Assembly: GCA_032622095.1 (NCBI GenBank)
Contig: CP136064.1
Coordinates: forward strand, 256,163,863 to 256,227,862
DNA: 64,000 nucleotides
Direction of reading: 5' to 3'
Source: Siphonodentalium dalli
Lineage: Eukaryota > Mollusca > Scaphopoda > Gadilida > Siphonodentaliidae
A program made the position numbers and the translations under genes. Below, one piece after another: positions 31,213 through 44,832 of the stretch (the stretch's first letter is position 1; each line of letters opens with the position of its first letter). The notes under the pieces are model-generated. The model was not told where the DNA came from. It searched no databases and was given only the letters and a program-made list of their open reading frames with translations.

Positions 31213-34200
31213 TCGAAATTCTTGATATGCCATTCTGGAAACATATCAATGCACTTCCTCCGAAATTGCATCATTCTGTGACCATACGATTACTGGTACT
31301 GGCGTATATATATTTATTATGTCAGAGCTATGGAGGCACGGACTCAGTATGAGTGTTCATTGCTTCATATTTGCGTGAACAAATTCTCATTTCTTATCGA
31401 AATGGCCATGTGTCGATCGGAATGGTACATCGAGATGTTCCTCGAACCATATCAAGCTTGAAAACCGGTCCCGATTTTCACCCATGCCGGGGTTCGAACC
31501 CGTGCCAACCTCGTCTAGCCCAGACTGTGATGATCTTATCCACGACCTAACCACCTCGGCTACGGGGACATCCTTAAAAGGAAGCCCTTTCACCGAGAGT
31601 TAGGAAGCGTATCAGTCTGAACATGGGTTCGAACCCACTACCTTCGAAATTCTTGATATGCCATTCTGGAAACATATCAATGCACTTCCTCCGAAATTGC
31701 ATCATTCTGTGACCATACGATTACTGGTACTGGCGTATATATATTTATTATGTCAGAGCTATGGAGGCACGGACTCAGTATGAGTGTTCATTGCTTCATA
31801 TTTGCGTGAACAAATTCTCATTTCTTATCGAAATGGCCATGTGTCGATCGGAATGGTACATCGAGATGTTCCTCGAACCATATCAAGCTTGAAAACCGGT
31901 CCCGATTTTCACCCATGCCGGGGTTCGAACCCGTGCCAACCTCGTCTAGCCCAGACTGTGATGATCTTATCCACGACCTAACCACCTCGGCTACGGGGAC
32001 ATCCTTAAAAGGAAGCCCTTTCACCGAGAGTTAGGAAGCGTATCAGTCTGAACATGGGTTCGAACCCACTACCTTCGAAATTCTTGATATGCCATTCTGG
32101 AAACATATCAATGCACTTCCTCCGAAATTGCATCATTCTGTGACCATACGATTACTGGTACTGGCGTATATATATTTATTATGTCAGAGCTATGGAGGCA
32201 CGGACTCAGTATGAGTGTTCATTGCTTCATATTTGCGTGAACAAATTCTCATTTCTTATCGAAATGGCCATGTGTCGATCGGAATGGTACATCGAGATGT
32301 TCCTCGAACCATATCAAGCTTGAAAACCGGTCCCGATTTTCACCCATGCCGGGGTTCGAACCCGTGCCAACCTCGTCTAGCCCAGACTGTGATGATCTTA
32401 TCCACGACCTAACCACCTCGGCTACGGGGACATCCTTAAAAGGAAGCCCTTTCACCGAGAGTTAGGAAGCGTATCAGTCTGAACATGGGTTCGAACCCAC
32501 TACCTTCGAAATTCTTGATATGCCATTCTGGAAACATATCAATGCACTTCCTCCGAAATTGCATCATTCTGTGACCATACGATTACTGGTACTGGCGTAT
32601 ATATATTTATTATGTCAGAGCTATGGAGGCACGGACTCAGTATGAGTGTTCATTGCTTCATATTTGCGTGAACAAATTCTCATTTCTTATCGAAATGGCC
32701 ATGTGTCGATCGGAATGGTACATCGAGATGTTCCTCGAACCATATCAAGCTTGAAAACCGGTCCCGATTTTCACCCATGCCGGGGTTCGAACCCGTGCCA
32801 ACCTCGTCTAGCCCAGACTGTGATGATCTTATCCACGACCTAACCACCTCGGCTACGGGGACATCCTTAAAAGGAAGCCCTTTCACCGAGAGTTAGGAAG
32901 CGTATCAGTCTGAACATGGGTTCGAACCCACTACCTTCGAAATTCTTGATATGCCATTCTGGAAACATATCAATGCACTTCCTCCGAAATTGCATCATTC
33001 TGTGACCATACGATTACTGGTACTGGCGTATATATATTTATTATGTCAGAGCTATGGAGGCACGGACTCAGTATGAGTGTTCATTGCTTCATATTTGCGT
33101 GAACAAATTCTCATTTCTTATCGAAATGGCCATGTGTCGATCGGAATGGTACATCGAGATGTTCCTCGAACCATATCAAGCTTGAAAACCGGTCCCGATT
33201 TTCACCCATGCCGGGGTTCGAACCCGTGCCAACCTCGTCTAGCCCAGACTGTGATGATCTTATCCACGACCTAACCACCTCGGCTACGGGGACATCCTTA
33301 AAAGGAAGCCCTTTCACCGAGAGTTAGGAAGCGTATCAGTCTGAACATGGGTTCGAACCCACTACCTTCGAAATTCTTGATATGCCATTCTGGAAACATA
33401 TCAATGCACTTCCTCCGAAATTGCATCATTCTGTGACCATACGATTACTGGTACTGGCGTATATATATTTATTATGTCAGAGCTATGGAGGCACGGACTC
33501 AGTATGAGTGTTCATTGCTTCATATTTGCGTGAACAAATTCTCATTTCTTATCGAAATGGCCATGTGTCGATCGGAATGGTACATCGAGATGTTCCTCGA
33601 ACCATATCAAGCTTGAAAACCGGTCCCGATTTTCACCCATGCCGGGGTTCGAACCCGTGCCAACCTCGTCTAGCCCAGACTGTGATGATCTTATCCACGA
33701 CCTAACCACCTCGGCTACGGGGACATCCTTAAAAGGAAGCCCTTTCACCGAGAGTTAGGAAGCGTATCAGTCTGAACATGGGTTCGAACCCACTACCTTC
33801 GAAATTCTTGATATGCCATTCTGGAAACATATCAATGCACTTCCTCCGAAATTGCATCATTCTGTGACCATACGATTACTGGTACTGGCGTATATATATT
33901 TATTATGTCAGAGCTATGGAGGCACGGACTCAGTATGAGTGTTCATTGCTTCATATTTGCGTGAACAAATTCTCATTTCTTATCGAAATGGCCATGTGTC
34001 GATCGGAATGGTACATCGAGATGTTCCTCGAACCATATCAAGCTTGAAAACCGGTCCCGATTTTCACCCATGCCGGGGTTCGAACCCGTGCCAACCTCGT
34101 CTAGCCCAGACTGTGATGATCTTATCCACGACCTAACCACCTCGGCTACGGGGACATCCTTAAAAGGAAGCCCTTTCACCGAGAGTTAGGAAGCGTATCA

Positions 34201-37200
34201 GTCTGAACATGGGTTCGAACCCACTACCTTCGAAATTCTTGATATGCCATTCTGGAAACATATCAATGCACTTCCTCCGAAATTGCATCATTCTGTGACC
34301 ATACGATTACTGGTACTGGCGTATATATATTTATTATGTCAGAGCTATGGAGGCACGGACTCAGTATGAGTGTTCATTGCTTCATATTTGCGTGAACAAA
34401 TTCTCATTTCTTATCGAAATGGCCATGTGTCGATCGGAATGGTACATCGAGATGTTCCTCGAACCATATCAAGCTTGAAAACCGGTCCCGATTTTCACCC
34501 ATGCCGGGGTTCGAACCCGTGCCAACCTCGTCTAGCCCAGACTGTGATGATCTTATCCACGACCTAACCACCTCGGCTACGGGGACATCCTTAAAAGGAA
34601 GCCCTTTCACCGAGAGTTAGGAAGCGTATCAGTCTGAACATGGGTTCGAACCCACTACCTTCGAAATTCTTGATATGCCATTCTGGAAACATATCAATGC
34701 ACTTCCTCCGAAATTGCATCATTCTGTGACCATACGATTACTGGTACTGGCGTATATATATTTATTATGTCAGAGCTATGGAGGCACGGACTCAGTATGA
34801 GTGTTCATTGCTTCATATTTGCGTGAACAAATTCTCATTTCTTATCGAAATGGCCATGTGTCGATCGGAATGGTACATCGAGATGTTCCTCGAACCATAT
34901 CAAGCTTGAAAACCGGTCCCGATTTTCACCCATGCCGGGGTTCGAACCCGTGCCAACCTCGTCTAGCCCAGACTGTGATGATCTTATCCACGACCTAACC
35001 ACCTCGGCTACGGGGACATCCTTAAAAGGAAGCCCTTTCACCGAGAGTTAGGAAGCGTATCAGTCTGAACATGGGTTCGAACCCACTACCTTCGAAATTC
35101 TTGATATGCCATTCTGGAAACATATCAATGCACTTCCTCCGAAATTGCATCATTCTGTGACCATACGATTACTGGTACTGGCGTATATATATTTATTATG
35201 TCAGAGCTATGGAGGCACGGACTCAGTATGAGTGTTCATTGCTTCATATTTGCGTGAACAAATTCTCATTTCTTATCGAAATGGCCATGTGTCGATCGGA
35301 ATGGTACATCGAGATGTTCCTCGAACCATATCAAGCTTGAAAACCGGTCCCGATTTTCACCCATGCCGGGGTTCGAACCCGTGCCAACCTCGTCTAGCCC
35401 AGACTGTGATGATCTTATCCACGACCTAACCACCTCGGCTACGGGGACATCCTTAAAAGGAAGCCCTTTCACCGAGAGTTAGGAAGCGTATCAGTCTGAA
35501 CATGGGTTCGAACCCACTACCTTCGAAATTCTTGATATGCCATTCTGGAAACATATCAATGCACTTCCTCCGAAATTGCATCATTCTGTGACCATACGAT
35601 TACTGGTACTGGCGTATATATATTTATTATGTCAGAGCTATGGAGGCACGGACTCAGTATGAGTGTTCATTGCTTCATATTTGCGTGAACAAATTCTCAT
35701 TTCTTATCGAAATGGCCATGTGTCGATCGGAATGGTACATCGAGATGTTCCTCGAACCATATCAAGCTTGAAAACCGGTCCCGATTTTCACCCATGCCGG
35801 GGTTCGAACCCGTGCCAACCTCGTCTAGCCCAGACTGTGATGATCTTATCCACGACCTAACCACCTCGGCTACGGGGACATCCTTAAAAGGAAGCCCTTT
35901 CACCGAGAGTTAGGAAGCGTATCAGTCTGAACATGGGTTCGAACCCACTACCTTCGAAATTCTTGATATGCCATTCTGGAAACATATCAATGCACTTCCT
36001 CCGAAATTGCATCATTCTGTGACCATACGATTACTGGTACTGGCGTATATATATTTATTATGTCAGAGCTATGGAGGCACGGACTCAGTATGAGTGTTCA
36101 TTGCTTCATATTTGCGTGAACAAATTCTCATTTCTTATCGAAATGGCCATGTGTCGATCGGAATGGTACATCGAGATGTTCCTCGAACCATATCAAGCTT
36201 GAAAACCGGTCCCGATTTTCACCCATGCCGGGGTTCGAACCCGTGCCAACCTCGTCTAGCCCAGACTGTGATGATCTTATCCACGACCTAACCACCTCGG
36301 CTACGGGGACATCCTTAAAAGGAAGCCCTTTCACCGAGAGTTAGGAAGCGTATCAGTCTGAACATGGGTTCGAACCCACTACCTTCGAAATTCTTGATAT
36401 GCCATTCTGGAAACATATCAATGCACTTCCTCCGAAATTGCATCATTCTGTGACCATACGATTACTGGTACTGGCGTATATATATTTATTATGTCAGAGC
36501 TATGGAGGCACGGACTCAGTATGAGTGTTCATTGCTTCATATTTGCGTGAACAAATTCTCATTTCTTATCGAAATGGCCATGTGTCGATCGGAATGGTAC
36601 ATCGAGATGTTCCTCGAACCATATCAAGCTTGAAAACCGGTCCCGATTTTCACCCATGCCGGGGTTCGAACCCGTGCCAACCTCGTCTAGCCCAGACTGT
36701 GATGATCTTATCCACGACCTAACCACCTCGGCTACGGGGACATCCTTAAAAGGAAGCCCTTTCACCGAGAGTTAGGAAGCGTATCAGTCTGAACATGGGT
36801 TCGAACCCACTACCTTCGAAATTCTTGATATGCCATTCTGGAAACATATCAATGCACTTCCTCCGAAATTGCATCATTCTGTGACCATACGATTACTGGT
36901 ACTGGCGTATATATATTTATTATGTCAGAGCTATGGAGGCACGGACTCAGTATGAGTGTTCATTGCTTCATATTTGCGTGAACAAATTCTCATTTCTTAT
37001 CGAAATGGCCATGTGTCGATCGGAATGGTACATCGAGATGTTCCTCGAACCATATCAAGCTTGAAAACCGGTCCCGATTTTCACCCATGCCGGGGTTCGA
37101 ACCCGTGCCAACCTCGTCTAGCCCAGACTGTGATGATCTTATCCACGACCTAACCACCTCGGCTACGGGGACATCCTTAAAAGGAAGCCCTTTCACCGAG

Positions 37201-38694
37201 AGTTAGGAAGCGTATCAGTCTGAACATGGGTTCGAACCCACTACCTTCGAAATTCTTGATATGCCATTCTGGAAACATATCAATGCACTTCCTCCGAAAT
37301 TGCATCATTCTGTGACCATACGATTACTGGTACTGGCGTATATATATTTATTATGTCAGAGCTATGGAGGCACGGACTCAGTATGAGTGTTCATTGCTTC
37401 ATATTTGCGTGAACAAATTCTCATTTCTTATCGAAATGGCCATGTGTCGATCGGAATGGTACATCGAGATGTTCCTCGAACCATATCAAGCTTGAAAACC
37501 GGTCCCGATTTTCACCCATGCCGGGGTTCGAACCCGTGCCAACCTCGTCTAGCCCAGACTGTGATGATCTTATCCACGACCTAACCACCTCGGCTACGGG
37601 GACATCCTTAAAAGGAAGCCCTTTCACCGAGAGTTAGGAAGCGTATCAGTCTGAACATGGGTTCGAACCCACTACCTTCGAAATTCTTGATATGCCATTC
37701 TGGAAACATATCAATGCACTTCCTCCGAAATTGCATCATTCTGTGACCATACGATTACTGGTACTGGCGTATATATATTTATTATGTCAGAGCTATGGAG
37801 GCACGGACTCAGTATGAGTGTTCATTGCTTCATATTTGCGTGAACAAATTCTCATTTCTTATCGAAATGGCCATGTGTCGATCGGAATGGTACATCGAGA
37901 TGTTCCTCGAACCATATCAAGCTTGAAAACCGGTCCCGATTTTCACCCATGCCGGGGTTCGAACCCGTGCCAACCTCGTCTAGCCCAGACTGTGATGATC
38001 TTATCCACGACCTAACCACCTCGGCTACGGGGACATCCTTAAAAGGAAGCCCTTTCACCGAGAGTTAGGAAGCGTATCAGTCTGAACATGGGTTCGAACC
38101 CACTACCTTCGAAATTCTTGATATGCCATTCTGGAAACATATCAATGCACTTCCTCCGAAATTGCATCATTCTGTGACCATACGATTACTGGTACTGGCG
38201 TATATATATTTATTATGTCAGAGCTATGGAGGCACGGACTCAGTATGAGTGTTCATTGCTTCATATTTGCGTGAACAAATTCTCATTTCTTATCGAAATG
38301 GCCATGTGTCGATCGGAATGGTACATCGAGATGTTCCTCGAACCATATCAAGCTTGAAAACCGGTCCCGATTTTCACCCATGCCGGGGTTCGAACCCGTG
38401 CCAACCTCGTCTAGCCCAGACTGTGATGATCTTATCCACGACCTAACCACCTCGGCTACGGGGACATCCTTAAAAGGAAGCCCTTTCACCGAGAGTTAGG
38501 AAGCGTATCAGTCTGAACATGGGTTCGAACCCACTACCTTCGAAATTCTTGATATGCCATTCTGGAAACATATCAATGCACTTCCTCCGAAATTGCATCA
38601 TTCTGTGACCATACGATTACTGGTACTGGCGTATATATATTTATTATGTCAGAGCTATGGAGGCACGGACTCAGTATGAGTGTTCATTGCTTCA

Positions 38695-39090
38695 TTTTTT
38701 ATATAAAATTGGATAAATACCAACATCCCATCCGATCTATGGACGGGACATTCTATGTAGCACTCTACACTGCCTTTTAGTGTTTCGACCTATTTTGTCA
38801 ACCAATTTAGAAATTGGTGAACCCGCAAGGTCTCATCAGGAGAGAGCGGAATTAAGATTCCTCAAAGTAACTGAGGGATCAACACATATAGGTATGTGTG
38901 CATGGTAGGTACAGACTGTCTCAAGACAGCTTAATTTAGCGAGGGCCTTCAAGGCTTCGCGTGTTGTTCATAGTAACATGCCTATTATAATAGGCGTGAG
39001 TTATTGTGTCATTCGTTGTGAAATAGCAATAAGTCGGAAGCAACATTATGTGCAAGTTATGTTGGTATTTATCCAATTTTATATAAAAAA
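38695..39090. mobile_element. 396-bp element with 32-bp inverted ends at the array edge
   Basis: The left end 'ttttttatataaaattggat' plus 'aaataccaacat' is mirrored nearly perfectly at 39059-39090. It begins exactly where the last satellite unit stops, inside that unit. No flanking duplication is evident, and no ORF is supported. Confidence 0.75.
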
Positions 39091-39680
39091 AAAAATGGAT
39101 ATATTTTTGGTAGCTCCTTACAAGTCATATAAAATGGAATCGTTCACAGTGAAATATATAACCTTCCATTAAGTTCAAAGTTGAGCATCCGTTATTAAAA
39201 TAATGGATCGGTGTAAAATAGTGTAGGATCCATTATCCTACATTATTAACCGGACGCGGCGAACAAATGAGTATCCGCTGTCATTACTGGAGAAAACACA
39301 GTTTTCAGTGAAACGATTGGGTTTCCGTAGTTAGCTAAGTGCTAGAAAACGCCTCGAGAGTTTGAACATAAAACTTATATGTCTTATAAATGACAACTTT
39401 ATCGATGCGATTTGCAGATGTTTCTAGCAATAAATAGGATAATGCGTAGCTGACAGCTATTTCATAGAATTCATGTACTTATCGGTGAGAAAACCTTAGT
39501 GAAAGATCACCGATCAATGGGACACATCTACCCGTTCTAACTCACTATAGTTGTATGTGCTGCATTGAAAGTACGCAAGTGATCGTGACCGAAGTTCACC
39601 GATTTACCCGTAACCGATCCCGGCGGACGGGTATCGCAAACTCTTATTAATAAAGTTGTGGTCCCTCTTATAAGATTTAG
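39091..39680. other. No gene recognised
   Basis: Unassigned sequence between the inverted-repeat element and a LINE tail. Confidence 0.5.
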
Positions 39681-40040
39681 TACCAGAAACCACCGACTGC
39701 CAGTCGAAATGGCTCATGGACAGATACCCCATACAACGAACGAGTGTGTACTTTATGTAAAGATGCTTTAGGGGATGAATTGCATGTTATTCTAGTCTGC
39801 CCATGCCTGAATGATCTGAGATTTAAATATTTGAAACCCTATTACTACAGAAGACCGAACATATTTAAACTAGCCGAATTGTTTAATTGTGGCAATAGAC
39901 GAACACTGGTAAACCTCGCTTTGTATATTAACAAAGTCCAAAATATAACGTCCATATCCCGCGGATCATTCATCATTATTATTTGTTTCTTTATCCTACT
40001 CCCCCCCCCCCATTTAAAATTAACAAACAAATTGAAATGA
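39681..40040 (+). pseudogene. LINE ORF2 C-terminal fragment with Cys/His motif
   Basis: The open stretch begins after an in-frame TAG at 39678-39680. It contains GSWTDTPYNERVCTLC, then GDELHVILVCPCLNDLRFKY and a Pro/Asn segment. 'R.C.LC...GDE.H.L..C......R' is the C-terminal zinc-binding motif of CR1/jockey-type LINE reverse transcriptases. Homology ends near 'YINKVQN'. Everything 5' of the tail is missing. A (TTGAA)n tail at about 40226-40249 closes the 3' end, as in many LINEs, which defines a 5'-truncated insertion of about 570 bases. It differs in sequence from the two other LINE fragments in this window. Confidence 0.75.
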
Positions 40041-40249
40041 CTATATACACATATTATGTACACATATAATTATTATATACACGTGTATATATATTTGGTC
40101 AAAACACTACACTTATATTTCAAATGTACACCAAGCATATGCAATGCAATAATTTATAATATATTAATTGTATTTATTATATTACTCTCAATTATGTCAA
40201 TACACGACGATGAGTTATACAATAAATTGAATTGAATTGAATTTAACTG
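40041..40249 (+). repeat. LINE 3' untranslated region and (TTGAA)n tail
   Basis: AT-rich sequence with 'acacatat' microsatellites leads to 'aataaattgaattgaattga', a pentanucleotide tail of the kind left by target-primed reverse transcription. Confidence 0.6.
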
Positions 40250-40362
40250 CAATGACTGACCAGTCAATTATAAATTCTCAATATGATCACAAATATTCGA
40301 GCGCATTTCATCTCTCTGTGAATATGGGAATTATACGCACGTTTTACAATAATTCAGATTAG

Positions 40363-40416
40363 TATAAGGATTAACTGTCATGTGGACTGTTTTCCACATG
40401 ACAGTTAATCCTTATA
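40363..40416. repeat. Perfect hairpin: 24-bp arms, 6-base loop
   Basis: Arms 40363-40386 and 40393-40416 are exact complements (TATAAGGATTAACTGTCATG start) around CTGTTT. It could be a small foldback or a miRNA-like precursor. No target duplication is seen. Confidence 0.85.
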
Positions 40417-43400
40417 TTTATATACATTTAGCGAAAAAGCCACTTTTGTAAATGTATTTAAATCGAAAAGTGTATCGTGACAAAACCAGCCCAAAATATC
40501 CCATAGCGCCCTTGGCAAAGTTAACAGGAACAACGAGGCTCTTTATATTGAAACATGATGATTTATTAAGTCAATCCTGCGCGAGTCCAAATGCGCCCAA
40601 AACATTACGCTTTCTTCTTTCCGAAACCGATGACGCGTCGATGTAATTATGGGGCTGCAGTTATGACCTGTTGCGCGTTCAGCACTCGAGGTATCGCTCC
40701 GCCAACAAATCTCGTGCGATAATTCCGTCAAAATCCAGACACTCATGCAGTTCTATCTATGTCTCACTGACAGCTTCACGAGAACTTTTAGAAATGAATA
40801 CCTGTAGAGGTAAGTGGTAGACAATGGATTTTCCATTTCTTTTTGTTTTATTTAGTTTAAATTCAGGATTTTCTTTGCCCCACAAAAGGCAACACAATTA
40901 ATTCACATCACTGTTTCACTTCAGATACTATTAAGTCTGAAACATATTCAGTGTTACATGACAAACAAACAAAAAATGTAAACTTTACGGTCTGTGTGTA
41001 TTTTTTAATTATTTTGTTATTATACTTTGACATTTTCATATGGCTTTTCGTGTCTTCTAAAATATTTAGATCAGCCTAATTTTGATTTTCTTGGTATAAA
41101 CTGTGATAAGTACAATGCTTTGACAGAGAAAATCCCATTCAGATTGAGACACTGAAGTTTATGTTTTGTTTTTTATATACAAAATTGAGAACAAATTTCT
41201 TGAAAAGCATGACAAAACTTTAGAGTTGGGGGGGGGGGGGGTAATAGGGTAGGTAAGGAAAACCTTAACCACAAATAATTTTGACGTTGGCCTTGAGATA
41301 GGGACAAATCAATTAACATTTGATACATGATGCTTCCAACATTTTAGGCGTATATACAATTATACACATTATACGGCTATATACCTAATGTATTGGTATG
41401 TGGTGTATGTACTGACCAGTACTCAATTTAGCACTGATGCCCCATCCCCATTGTAAGATGTTCGAATCTGTTAATTGCAGGTGGTCTTAATGTCTGGAAA
41501 CTGGAGACGGAACCACGGTACATGATATTCTAACACAGAATGCTGACAATAGTAGTTGCATGACCGTGATAAATAGCTGATGAGATTGAGCTAGAAGTTC
41601 CTTGATATATATGTATATATATACATATATAGAGAGCGAGAGATCTTGAAATGAAGAACAGTCACCCACTGAATCATATTTGCCACAATATAGTCATACA
41701 AAGGTTTTTGAATTTAAATGAGTCTTATTTTAGTGACCAGCATGCAGAGAGGGTGAAACAGGACAATGGCTACATGCACTTACAGTGCTTAGCTGTGGAT
41801 GCCTCACTACATGTTTAACTTAATTATTGCCCCGTGAATTTGATATACATGTAAATACCAATGTTTGGCAGATTAAGTGCTGTGCCATTTTTTTTGTTGA
41901 AATATTTGTTTACCTGAGGACATAAACATCTTATAATTTCAGGGAAATGAATTCAAAAACCGAGAATACAATCATTTTAACATATACCCACCACTACTGC
42001 CGCTCCACACAGAATCCCAAACACCAGTTACTACATGTAGAAACTTAATTTTAAGAGAGAGGGAGGCGTGAAATCATGCATACCAGTTAAGAAAATATTG
42101 ACTACATGCCATGGCAATTGATATAGTTGACAAAGAATTATACCTATCTTCAATATTAAACCAAGGGCAATAAGGGTAAATTACATCGACAACATTATAT
42201 ATGTAATTTGAGCCAAACACTATCTAAAGTTTGAAGAATGTTGTGGTATAAGCTGCTTACAATTAATGCAGGCTATTTGCTGGATCCTGGATATCAGTTA
42301 AATGGAGCGGGTATACTGCGATTAATTAGTCCGAGGCAACCTTGGCCGCAATCCTTGGATCCTCTTCAGAGACGCCCCCAACCTGTCAAATCTGCGGCCC
42401 ACTCGATGATATACCGGTACCCCTTCACCCATACCCTGCTAAGAAGATGGGGTGAAATATTAGAGGGTATGCTCAGAAATAGGGGTAGGTCTATGGACGG
42501 GTCACTGTTGAAGATCCAACTCATGTAGTCATGCGCTTGAAGTTGTACAATTGGGTGATTTAAGAACACTATATATTGTATTTCATTTCATTTTTAATAT
42601 AATTTTGTGACAACACCTGGATTTAAATTCAAATTGCCATCAAGTGAAAACTCACTCACGATGCTTTTGGGAGCAACTGAACACACCAAAAGCAAACTTC
42701 CAGTACTGTGAATAGGCCTGTACAGTAACTGTTGTTCGAAGTTTGATTTTTTTTTATTTCTGAAGAAACCACGTGTACAGGCCTTCTAAACAGTGACTGA
42801 GATTTTAATAAATACAAATTTTAATTCATCTATTCTCTATATTACGGTAAGTGGACTAATTAATTCAAAAAATATTTATCACTCAATTATCACTGTTTAG
42901 AAATTAGAAGGCCTGTGGAATAAACTAACACATTTTTCCCACAGTGATGTCAGTATTTCGTCATTTGGTTGCGATCTGACGAATGCAATAGCTGCTACTC
43001 ACAAGAAAAGCACTGCGTGTACAGCGTGTAGAAAACTTTAATCATATTATGGCTCCAAATTAAACGCAAAGTACTCGAAAACGTGAGTGTTTTATCGATA
43101 CATATCTTTAAAACATTCGTTGTTTACATTCGCGCACTGGGGGAAATACGTCTTCAACTTGTGACGTCATTTCCGAAGTTCTCCGAAAGAGGCCGACTAT
43201 TCTTAGCAAAGAGGGTTTACGCTCTGATTGACGTCGGGAGCAAAATTAGCAACCGCTTCGTCTGCGGTGTTATTTCTTTGAACACTCTAGACTACATTGA
43301 CCAGATTAAGCGTGGTTAATAAACATATATCGGGTGGTCTTAATTATTACTACCTGCACTTTAAATGTAAATAATTGTTCTAATATAAGCACACATAATT

Positions 43401-43839
43401 GTGCTTACCTGTAAATAATTATTAAAAATTAATTTGGCCTCCCATATAAGCTTAATTCAATTTCCATTATGCTTAAGCGTAATGGCCTGGGATTTAACTT
43501 AATATAATAGAATTGCGCTTAAGCGAAATTGAATATATGACTCTAAAGCGTAATTAGCTATTAAATGTGAATTTGGCTTCCCATTGGGATGTGGTGACTG
43601 GAGGGTGGGTATTTTTGTCTGTATTAAGTTACCACCCCCCCAACTTTGACGATCTTCAATAGTTGGAAATTTCATGCCTAACAAAATATTAGAGGGAAAT
43701 TTCGGATGAACAATAGGATGAATTTGTTCTGATATTTAAATTATAATGTATTGTTAAATTTGTTCTTTTAACTTAATTAACTTACTTAACCCTTTCTTGA
43801 TGGGAGCTGCGCTGGTGCAGCATTAAATATCATGTACCG
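40417..43839. other. No gene recognised
   Basis: AT-rich DNA with short ORFs in both strands. A run of 14 G lies near 41228-41241 and a TA/GA microsatellite near 41607-41642. The ORFs at 42238-42528 and 43083-43319 show no domains I recognise. Confidence 0.45.
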
Positions 43840-43902
43840 GTGCATTCCCTTATATATGTGAGTCTCCCATAGGGAGCCTCGTATATATATAGGAGAATGC
43901 AC
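43840..43902. repeat. 63-bp palindrome, relative of the pair at 63673-63858
   Basis: The arms 'gtgcattcccttatatatgt' and complement meet at CCC-ATA-GGG. Outer 'gcattc' and inner TATATAT parts match the two palindromes at the right end of the window. Confidence 0.75.
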
Positions 43903-44756
43903 ATATCTTACAAGGTCAAGGTAAATTCTCAATGATCACTATTTAACATTGAGACATATAGTGAAATTGCCATCACTATTATTAATTTCAGCTAAATTCC
44001 CACCCATCACTATTATTAGGCACCTGAGGCTGAGAGTACATTGAAAACAATCACAACAGCTCATAATTGAGAACACTCTTTTAATATCATCTACTGCTTT
44101 TTGGGCAACAAAAGCATGGACGCTCTTTATAAGTGGCGAGCACTGGAATATTTGATATAGGGCGACAAAAATTCAAAATGTGTTAAAATTTCCTCTTTTG
44201 GCCATTACAACCTCATATTAAAGATGGGCTATCTCTTCCTAAACACGTTTTATATAGTTTCCGGGTATAAAATAATAAATATGAGTTGAAGACACCTGTC
44301 TGCAAATGCTACTATCACTTAATAATTCAATGCAATTTTTAGTGATTAGGTCAGAATAGGGCAACAATTTGTAACATTGTGTTCGTGTTATGGTCTGAGT
44401 GTTATCGGGGTATGTAACGGGTGATTCAATTGGCCGTACACAATTACCAAACATGATTTAGTGTAACACAGACGGGCTACATGTATGTAAATAATTATAT
44501 TATATATCTGTTGAATATTAAATGGTCTGGAAACAATTTTGCCCAATATAACTAATAATATAGATGACAGTAAATAGAGTGAATTAGATGCAGTATTGTC
44601 AATAATTTATTTGATGGCTAATCAAAATAAATTAGCGTACATGTACCAGTACCTTGGTTGTAAGTATATCATATCTTTATATCATTATATGAAATGGCAA
44701 TATTGTTGCAAAAAGCAACATTTGCTGTTACAAAATTGCCAAGGTGAAAATAATCA
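43903..44756. other. No gene recognised
   Basis: AT-rich DNA without supported features. Confidence 0.5.
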
Positions 44757-44832
44757 ATTTTGCCAAGTCCGATTTCTTCCAGCTACGCAAAAATATTGCC
44801 CATAGGCATCTTTTTCTCAATTCCCAGGGCTG
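44757..44832. mobile_element. One-ended fragment of the 20208-type element
   Basis: It ends with the terminal repeat AATTCCCAGGGCTG (44819-44832) and shares 'ccgatttctt' and 'caaaaatattgcc' with the complement of 20208-20275. The other end is missing, so the copy is broken. Confidence 0.7.

Larger units (their letters stand above)
30874..38698. repeat. Satellite array: 18 complete tandem copies of a 431-bp unit plus a partial
   Basis: Every landmark recurs at exactly 431-base spacing (for example 30922, 31353 and so on to 38249). Translations of all 18 units are the same on both strands, and by eye I found no base differences, so the array is homogenised or very young. Each unit contains two tRNA-like segments in head-to-head orientation with palindromic GGGTTCGAACCC boxes, and a TTGATATG/CATATCAA stem. 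The last unit is cut after about 60 bases, where a different inverted-repeat element begins. The repeated 65- and 68-codon ORFs are by-products. Confidence 0.97.

Noticed and set aside
30922-38489. Repeated 65-codon plus and 68-codon minus ORFs
   Set aside because: Identical by-products of the 431-bp satellite. No domain, and they overlap tRNA-like boxes on both strands.
42238-42528. 96-codon ORF with a Pro-rich stretch
   Set aside because: No recognised motif, and a competing ORF lies on the other strand.
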